Source: an uncultured Polyangiaceae bacterium
GTDB taxonomy: Bacteria; Myxococcota_A; Polyangia; Polyangiales; Houyiibacteriaceae
Length of the DNA: 10,858 nt
Reading direction: 5' to 3'
NCBI GenBank assembly: GCA_947259605.1
Contig: CAMYMX010000069.1
Coordinates: 1 to 10,858, forward strand
Shown: positions 6,706-10,858 of the stretch, piece by piece
How positions within the stretch are numbered: position 1 is the stretch's first letter
Layout of the letters: every line of letters starts with the position of its first letter
The notes under the pieces: model-generated
Database searches by the model: none
What the model saw: the letters and a program-made list of their open reading frames with translations, nothing else
Told to the model about the DNA's origin: nothing
Position numbers and translations under genes: made by a program

Positions 6706-7911
6706 ATGGATGACGCGCCGATTTACATGGACCACCACGCGACGACCCCTGTCGACGAGCGGGTCCTCGCGCGGATGCTTCCTTACTTCGTCGACCGGTT
6801 CGGCAACGCCGCGAGTCGGGCGCACTCCCACGGCTCGGCCGCCCGGGATGCCGTAGAGCTTGCGAGGGCCGAAGTTGCGGGCCTGGTTGGGGCCAAGCCC
6901 GACGAGCTGATCTTCACCTCGGGCGCGACCGAGAGTGACAACTTGGCGATCCGCGGAGTCGCCGAAGCGCGCGAGGCCGATGGCAAGCACATCGTCACCG
7001 TCCGCACCGAGCACAAGGCCGTGCTCGACAGCTGCGCCGCGCTCGAGCGCGAAGGCTGGCAGGTGACCCGACTCGACGTGGACGAAGAGGGTCTGGTGTC
7101 GCCCGAAGCCATCGCGGATGCGCTCACCGACCAGACCGTGTTGCTGAGCGTCATGCTTTCAAACAACGAGGTGGGCGTCGTGCAGCGCCTCGCGGAGATC
7201 GGCGGGCTCGCGCGGGAGCGCGGTGTCTTGTTTCATTGCGACGCAGCACAAGGCGTCGGCTACGTGCCGTTCGCGGTTGAAGATCTGCAGATCGACCTGG
7301 CGAGCTTCTCTGCCCACAAAATGTACGGTCCCAAGGGCGTGGGCGCGCTCTACGTACGGCAGCTCGTACAGACGCGCGGGATGCTGGGGGCGCAGATGCA
7401 CGGCGGTGGGCACGAGCGTGGACTGCGCTCCGGAACACTCAACGTGCCCGGCATCGTGGGTCTTGGCGCAGCCGCGACCATCATGAAGAAGGAAGGCACG
7501 GCAGAGGCGGCGCGGCTCGGGTCGCTTCGAGACGCCCTCATGGATCGGCTCTTGGGTGAGCTCGAAGAAGTGCGGTTGAACGGCGCGGCCGCTCCGCGGC
7601 ATCCGGGAAATCTAAACTTGTCGTTCGGCTACGTGGACGGCCCCCAACTGCTTCTGGATCTCAGCGAGCTCGTCTCCGTCTCGAGCGGCGCCGCCTGTAG
7701 CAGCGCGACCGAAGGCCCTAGCTACGTGCTCGAAGCCATGGGCGTGCCGAAGGCATGGAGCGCCGCCTCCGTTCGCTTCGGGCTCGGGCGGCACACGACC
7801 GCAGACGAGGTCCAATCCGTCGGCGATGCCGTGGTTGAAACCGTCTCCCGGCTGAGAGAGCGCTCCCCTCTTTGGGCTCGAAGGGCCGGTGGAAAGCCGG
7901 TCGACTGGTAA
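6706..7911 (+). CDS. iscS: IscS/NifS-type (group I) cysteine desulfurase
   Basis: PLP enzyme releasing sulfur from L-cysteine as a persulfide, for Fe-S clusters and possibly tRNA thiolation or other sulfur transfer. The 401-aa product matches group I enzymes (E. coli IscS 404 aa). Motifs in order are IYMDHHATTPVDERV (6-20), TSGATESDNLAI (71-82), TEHKAVL with His103, HCDAAQGVG (177-185), SAHKMYGPKGVG with PLP lysine K205, RSGTLNVPGIVG (241-252) and the mobile catalytic loop SSGAACSSAT with Cys331. These match E. coli His104, Lys206 and Cys328 closely. The loop is the long group I type, unlike the sufS gene at the left edge. The ATG at 6706 is the family start; a TTG four codons upstream is possible. 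An A-type carrier gene follows 50 nt downstream. No iscU is adjacent, so the acceptor may be SufBCD or another protein; NifS-like or tRNA-sulfur roles remain open. Confidence 0.93.
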   Translation: MDDAPIYMDHHATTPVDERVLARMLPYFVDRFGNAASRAHSHGSAARDAVELARAEVAGLVGAKPDELIFTSGATESDNLAIRGVAEAREADGKHIVTVRTEHKAVLDSCAALEREGWQVTRLDVDEEGLVSPEAIADALTDQTVLLSVMLSNNEVGVVQRLAEIGGLARERGVLFHCDAAQGVGYVPFAVEDLQIDLASFSAHKMYGPKGVGALYVRQLVQTRGMLGAQMHGGGHERGLRSGTLNVPGIVGLGAAATIMKKEGTAEAARLGSLRDALMDRLLGELEEVRLNGAAAPRHPGNLNLSFGYVDGPQLLLDLSELVSVSSGAACSSATEGPSYVLEAMGVPKAWSAASVRFGLGRHTTADEVQSVGDAVVETVSRLRERSPLWARRAGGKPVDW

Positions 7912-7961
7912 CGGAGCCCGTAACCTGGCGAAACCGTGCCTCCCGCCTTACATAGAGAGAG

Positions 7962-8306
7962 ATGAGCGAAGCGAAGGGCATCACGCTGACACCGAAAGCC
8001 GTGCAAATGGCGAAGGCGAAGCTCGCCGACGCCGGCGAGCCCGTCGAAGGGCTGCGGCTGGGCGTCAAGGGCGGCGGCTGCTCCGGCTACTACTACGTGT
8101 ACGATTTCGCCAAAAAGGTCCGGCCCAACAAAGATCTGGTGTTCGACTTCGACGGTCTCAAGGTCGTCGTCGACAACCGAAGCATCGCGTTTCTCGAGGG
8201 AGCGGTGCTCGATTGGGAACAAAGCCTGATGAGCTACGGGTTCAAGTGGAACAACCCAAACGCCAAAGGCGACTGCGGGTGCGGCGAGTCGTTCGAGGTC
8301 AGCTAG
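7962..8306 (+). CDS. A-type Fe-S carrier protein (IscA/SufA/ErpA, HesB family)
   Basis: Small cytoplasmic protein that receives Fe-S clusters from a scaffold and delivers them to target enzymes, or binds iron for assembly. The 114-aa product has the three conserved cysteines of the family: Cys40 in GGGCSGYYY, and Cys105 and Cys107 in the C-terminal CGCGESF. It also has the usual ITLTPKAVQMAKAKL helix (7-21) and FKWNNPNAKGDCGCGESF ending (94-111). IscA, SufA and ErpA cannot be told apart safely from motifs alone, so no symbol is given. The ATG at 7962 follows a GAGAGAG stretch (7955-7961 region) that may serve as a close-spaced ribosome binding site. It probably forms an operon with the upstream cysteine desulfurase. 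Its TAG stop shares the four bases CTAG (8303-8306) with the stop of the convergent lipoprotein gene. Confidence 0.94.
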   Translation: MSEAKGITLTPKAVQMAKAKLADAGEPVEGLRLGVKGGGCSGYYYVYDFAKKVRPNKDLVFDFDGLKVVVDNRSIAFLEGAVLDWEQSLMSYGFKWNNPNAKGDCGCGESFEVS

Positions 8307-9529
8307 AAACCACTTTCGATCGGCACCGGGATCGGATTTGGAAGGTCAGAATAGGACTGAAGGTCCTCGGCAGTGCAGTCCACGGGAAGCGCTTCGGGTG
8401 AGTTGAGCTCGACCGAGCGGCAGCAGCGATCGAACGCGGGCTCCGGGCCTTTCGTGGGGCTCGCGCAGGGGTCTGGAATCGGAAGCTCGACGGGCGCGAC
8501 TTGGTCGGCGATGCGGGCCCGGACCCCCTGAAAGCTGAAGGCTACCCCAGTGGCCGTGCATTCATCGTCTGCGCTCCCCACGTCGGGGTCGCTGCGGAGA
8601 TCGAGATTGTCGGTGAGCAGGCCGAGGATGCTTCCCTGAAAGGTCTCGTCACAAATGCCGAGCGGCTCCAGCGCGGAGACGAGCTTTCCCGCAGGGAACC
8701 GGCCCGCGATCAAGCCTTTTTCCAGGGTCTGTCCGTCCTCGCTGACATCCGCGATCAGAAATCCGTTGATCGAAATCGAGAAACTGCCCGGGCCTGTCAG
8801 AAACACGAACGTGAAGCCCGTATCCAAGGGGAGCACGACGCGGCCGCTGCTGATGTAGGCATCCGTTTGCCACACCACCGGTCGGTCGAGGTCTCCGGTA
8901 ATCAAGGTCGAGGGGTCGACGAAAAAGTAGTCGTTCCCATCCCAGGCTGGGTCTGGGGCCTCTTCCACGGTGCCTGGAAGCACCAGGCTAGCGCCACTCA
9001 GTCCCCCCCACTCCAAGTCGGAGACGTCGTCCAAAGAGGTTCCATCGACCGCGAAAAACGCCGACATGTCAACCTTGGCGTCGTTTGGACTGCCATTCCA
9101 GTTGCGCAAGCGAATGAGGACCGTGCCGAGGCCGCGGCCTTGATGGAGCGCGATGTTGTCTTCGAGACAGGCGACCAAGCCAACGACCGTCGGAAGAACG
9201 TACCGCCCGAAGGCGTTGTCGATCCCCTTTTCGCCATCGAGCGGCGGCTTCCCATGGGCCGCCACGCATTCGGCGGCATCTAGGACGGAGGCGGTGTTCA
9301 TCCCGTCGAGGTCGAGGCCGAACCGTCGCCAGCGATCCCCGGACTGGTCGAGCGATATGTTGCGAAACGCAAACACCGCCTCGACATCATCGGCGTCGGA
9401 GCTGGTGCTCGCCGGAGGACGAATCGGAACACCCGCCAGCCCCTTGTCGACCAGGTTGGCGTCGTAGACACTACAGGCGACAGCGATCGGCACGAGGGCC
9501 GTGAGCAAAAGCTTGAGAGAAGTCTTCAT
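8303..9529 (-). CDS. Putative secreted lipoprotein of unknown function
   Basis: I do not recognise a catalytic or named domain in this 408-aa protein. It begins with a clear lipoprotein signal: MKTSLK, a hydrophobic stretch LLLTALVPI, then AVAC with the lipid-carrying Cys19. The next residue is Ser, so by the E. coli +2 rule it would go to the outer membrane. The mature end CSVYDANLV, then a Pro- and Ser-rich linker (about 34-46), resembles lipoproteins I associate with myxobacteria. The body contains FAFRNISLDQSGDRWRRFG (53-71), GLDLDGMNTA, a probable beta-rich middle (about 215-270, VVLPLDTGFTFVFLTG and SFSISINGFLI) and eight further cysteines (88, 121, 293, 324, 355, 369, 370, 385), four of them in the last 54 residues. 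Paired cysteines would fit disulfides in an exported protein. The ATG at 9529 is set by the signal peptide; the longer open frame upstream overlaps the transporter and is discarded. It lies 128 nt downstream of the transporter gene. Confidence 0.85.
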   Translation of the reverse strand: MKTSLKLLLTALVPIAVACSVYDANLVDKGLAGVPIRPPASTSSDADDVEAVFAFRNISLDQSGDRWRRFGLDLDGMNTASVLDAAECVAAHGKPPLDGEKGIDNAFGRYVLPTVVGLVACLEDNIALHQGRGLGTVLIRLRNWNGSPNDAKVDMSAFFAVDGTSLDDVSDLEWGGLSGASLVLPGTVEEAPDPAWDGNDYFFVDPSTLITGDLDRPVVWQTDAYISSGRVVLPLDTGFTFVFLTGPGSFSISINGFLIADVSEDGQTLEKGLIAGRFPAGKLVSALEPLGICDETFQGSILGLLTDNLDLRSDPDVGSADDECTATGVAFSFQGVRARIADQVAPVELPIPDPCASPTKGPEPAFDRCCRSVELNSPEALPVDCTAEDLQSYSDLPNPIPVPIESGF

Positions 9530-9657
9530 CTGTTCGACGCCGCGTCCGGTGCCTAAAAATCTAGCATCGACATAATCGAACAGCGATACAAGATTTCGGC
9601 AACTTGTGAGATACCTCACAAAACGTGCCATAAGACCGATACCGAGCCGAATGGCGC
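9530..9657 (-). promoter_or_regulatory. Intergenic region carrying the probable lipoprotein promoter
   Basis: This 128-nt gap is visibly more AT-rich than its surroundings, as expected of a promoter. Apart from the CRP-type palindrome, I see only weak -35/-10 candidates on the minus strand, such as GATTAT and TAGATT hexamers about 30-60 nt before the ATG. No convincing ribosome binding site or rho-independent terminator for the transporter gene is present. Confidence 0.35.
9604..9621. promoter_or_regulatory. CRP-type palindrome upstream of the lipoprotein gene
   Basis: The sequence TTGTGAG-ATAC-CTCACAA is a perfect inverted repeat with 7-bp arms. It contains TGTGA-N6-TCACA, the full half-site pattern and spacing of the E. 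coli CRP consensus. It sits 74 nt upstream of the lipoprotein ATG, a usual distance for an activator site near a promoter, and 36 nt after the transporter stop. A CRP/FNR-family regulator is the natural candidate, but none is encoded in this window. The repeat could instead be a weak RNA hairpin; no U-run follows it, which argues against a terminator. Confidence 0.55.
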
Positions 9658-10656
9658 CTAAGGCACGGTTGCTGCGCCCGATGCGGGGCGTCGAGACCAG
9701 AATGCGGCCAGCGCGCTTCCGAGGATGCAATGCGTAATCGCGGAGATCGCGCTCGGAATCGCGGTGAGTGGGTTGGCGAAGTGGGCCTGCGCAAGGACCG
9801 CACCCAGGCCGGAGTTCTGCATCCCGACCTCGATCGAGGTCGTCCGCGCGACCGCGCCAAAGCCTCCGCTGAGACCGCCGAACAGGTAGCCGAGAAAGAA
9901 GCCAAAGGCATGCGCCGTCACCACGGCGCCGAGCAACTGCAGCCCGGATTCGAGCACGGCATCCTTCCGCGCCCCGAGTATTGCCGACACGATGAGAACG
10001 ATCATGAGCACTGCGGCGGCCGGCGCGATAGGGAGTAGCTTCGCGGTGAGCTTCGGCACGTAGCGTCGCATGAAAAGCCCCAGCGCAACCGGAAGCAGCA
10101 CCACCTTTGCGGTGCTGAGAAACAAGGCCCAGCCATCGACGTCGACTCGGCTGCCGACGATCCAAGTCGTGAGCAGCGGCGTGCACGCGGCCGCGAGCAT
10201 GGTCGAGAACGCGGTCATCGAAACGGAAAGCGCAACGTCGGCCTTGGCCAAGTAGGCGATCACATTCGAAGCCGTACCCCCTGGACAGCAGCAGACCAAC
10301 ACCAGGCCGACGGCAAACGCGGTCGGGAGCTGAAACAGATAGCCCACGCTCCAGCCGAGCAACGGCATGACCGTGTACTGCAGGAGCACCCCCCAAAGGA
10401 TGGGTGCAGGGGCGCGGAAAACGCGGGAAAAATCGGAAAGCTCGAGGGTGAGCCCCATGCCGAGCATGATGATCTGCAGCCCCGGGGTGATCAGCCCGAA
10501 CTCGAGAAACCAGTCGAACGCCGGCGGATAGATGAGCGCCATGACCGCACCGAGGGTGACCCAAAGAGGGAAGAGCCGAACGAACGCTGCCACGACGACG
10601 CCATGTAGCACAGCATGCGTCGGCACGGGCCGAGCGAGACGCAACCGCCCTTCCAT
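9658..10656 (-). CDS. Bile acid:sodium symporter (BASS/SBF) family transporter
   Basis: Inner-membrane secondary transporter of the BASS family, 332 aa, with about 8-10 hydrophobic segments throughout. Bacterial members carry out Na+-coupled uptake of organic anions such as bile acids, pantoate or ketopantoate, and pyruvate; the substrate here cannot be read from sequence. Two family signatures are intact. CCPGGTASNVIAYLAKADVALSV (123-145) is the first discontinuous-helix region. RTTSIEVGMQNSGLG (271-285) is the second, with the Glu and Gln that contribute to sodium binding in characterised members. The open frame extends to 10821, but the chosen ATG at 10656 has a GGAG eight bases upstream and gives a normal short N-terminus. 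The extension would overlap the divergent DAHP synthase. ACR3 arsenite exporters are related but lack this GGTASN/EVGMQNSGLG pairing. It may be co-transcribed with the downstream lipoprotein, though the 128-nt gap suggests a separate promoter. Confidence 0.93.
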   Translation of the reverse strand: MEGRLRLARPVPTHAVLHGVVVAAFVRLFPLWVTLGAVMALIYPPAFDWFLEFGLITPGLQIIMLGMGLTLELSDFSRVFRAPAPILWGVLLQYTVMPLLGWSVGYLFQLPTAFAVGLVLVCCCPGGTASNVIAYLAKADVALSVSMTAFSTMLAAACTPLLTTWIVGSRVDVDGWALFLSTAKVVLLPVALGLFMRRYVPKLTAKLLPIAPAAAVLMIVLIVSAILGARKDAVLESGLQLLGAVVTAHAFGFFLGYLFGGLSGGFGAVARTTSIEVGMQNSGLGAVLAQAHFANPLTAIPSAISAITHCILGSALAAFWSRRPASGAATVP

Positions 10657-10674
10657 GCTAGAAGCTCCGCTCTC

Positions 10675-10858
10675 ATGTTCCGCCCGCCTACCGACGACGT
10701 CCGGATTGAGGGCCTTCGTCCACTGATTCCACCCGCTATCTTGATGGAAGAGATCCATCCGGGCGACGAGGCCATCGCCCGGATCGCGACCGAGCGCCAA
10801 GAGATCAGCGACATCGTTCACGGCAAGGATGACCGACTGCTGGTTGTCGTTGGCCCGT
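10675..10858 (+). CDS. Class I 3-deoxy-7-phosphoheptulonate (DAHP) synthase, N-terminal fragment
   Basis: First enzyme of the shikimate pathway, condensing phosphoenolpyruvate and erythrose 4-phosphate to DAHP for aromatic amino acid synthesis. Only 61 codons fall in the window. They match the N-terminus of the E. coli AroF/AroG/AroH type: TDDVRIEGLRPLIPPAILMEE (6-26; AroG has NDDLRIKEIKELLPPVALLEK) and GKDDRLLVVVGP (50-61), which leads into the conserved GPCSIHD loop just beyond the edge. The feedback-inhibition isoform (Tyr, Phe or Trp sensitive) cannot be told from this fragment. The ATG at 10675 is supported by the family N-terminus; a clear ribosome binding site is lacking. It diverges from the transporter gene with only 18 nt between start codons. 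Confidence 0.93.
   Translation, partial: MFRPPTDDVRIEGLRPLIPPAILMEEIHPGDEAIARIATERQEISDIVHGKDDRLLVVVGP

Noticed and set aside
8501..9283. Plus-strand open frame of 260 codons opposite the lipoprotein
   Set aside because: The minus strand has a proper signal peptide and lipobox in a longer frame; the antisense frame has neither a family match nor a ribosome binding site.
9604..9621. The inverted repeat as a rho-independent terminator for the transporter gene
   Set aside because: The stem is only 7 bp, is not GC-rich and has no U-run after it on the minus strand. It fits a protein-binding site better.
9530..10564. N-terminal extension of the lipoprotein frame by 345 codons
   Set aside because: It overlaps the transporter gene in another frame, is arginine-rich and low-complexity, and would bury the signal peptide and lipobox in mid-protein.
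1..10858. Defence system, mobile element, CRISPR array or RNA gene
   Set aside because: No repeats with spacers, transposase or integrase motifs, tRNA or rRNA-like sequence were found. Nearly all the DNA is accounted for by housekeeping-type genes.

Overview
The window is GC-rich bacterial chromosome, densely packed on both strands, with no RNA gene, insertion sequence, phage gene or CRISPR array. It looks like a metabolically ordinary member of the Myxococcota or a related former deltaproteobacterial lineage. That placement rests on GC-rich codon use and on a secreted lipoprotein whose mature end reads CSVYD, a beginning I associate with myxobacterial lipoproteins. It is an inference, not a demonstrated assignment.

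Left half (1-5099, all minus strand): a SUF iron-sulfur cluster operon read right to left, Rrf2-family regulator - sufB - sufC - sufD - sufS. Junctions are very tight (13 nt, then TGATG, GTGA and ATGA overlaps), so the five genes form one transcriptional and probably translationally coupled unit. sufS runs off the left edge, about 20-25 codons short of its end. Just upstream of the regulator is a 25-nt imperfect palindrome close to the E. coli IscR type 1 operator. This suggests the regulator senses Fe-S status and represses its own operon.

Middle (5180-8306): a divergent FMN split-barrel (PPOX-family) gene, whose end overlaps a convergent tandem universal stress protein gene. Then, on the plus strand, come a group I (IscS/NifS-type) cysteine desulfurase and an A-type Fe-S carrier (IscA/HesB family). 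So two different classes of cysteine desulfurase lie within about 6 kb, with no IscU, HscA/HscB or ferredoxin gene between them. The likely division of labour is: SufS and/or IscS supply persulfide sulfur, SufBCD builds the cluster, the A-type carrier delivers it, and the Rrf2 protein adjusts supply.

Right half (8303-10858): on the minus strand, a bile acid:sodium symporter family transporter is followed by a lipoprotein of unknown function. The 128-nt gap between them contains a perfect TGTGA-N6-TCACA palindrome of the CRP type. At the right edge a class I DAHP synthase (shikimate pathway entry) begins on the plus strand, only 18 nt from the transporter's start codon. Nothing here amounts to a clearly new multi-gene system. 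The best leads are the regulatory palindromes, the mixed SUF/ISC gene content, and the unassigned lipoprotein.
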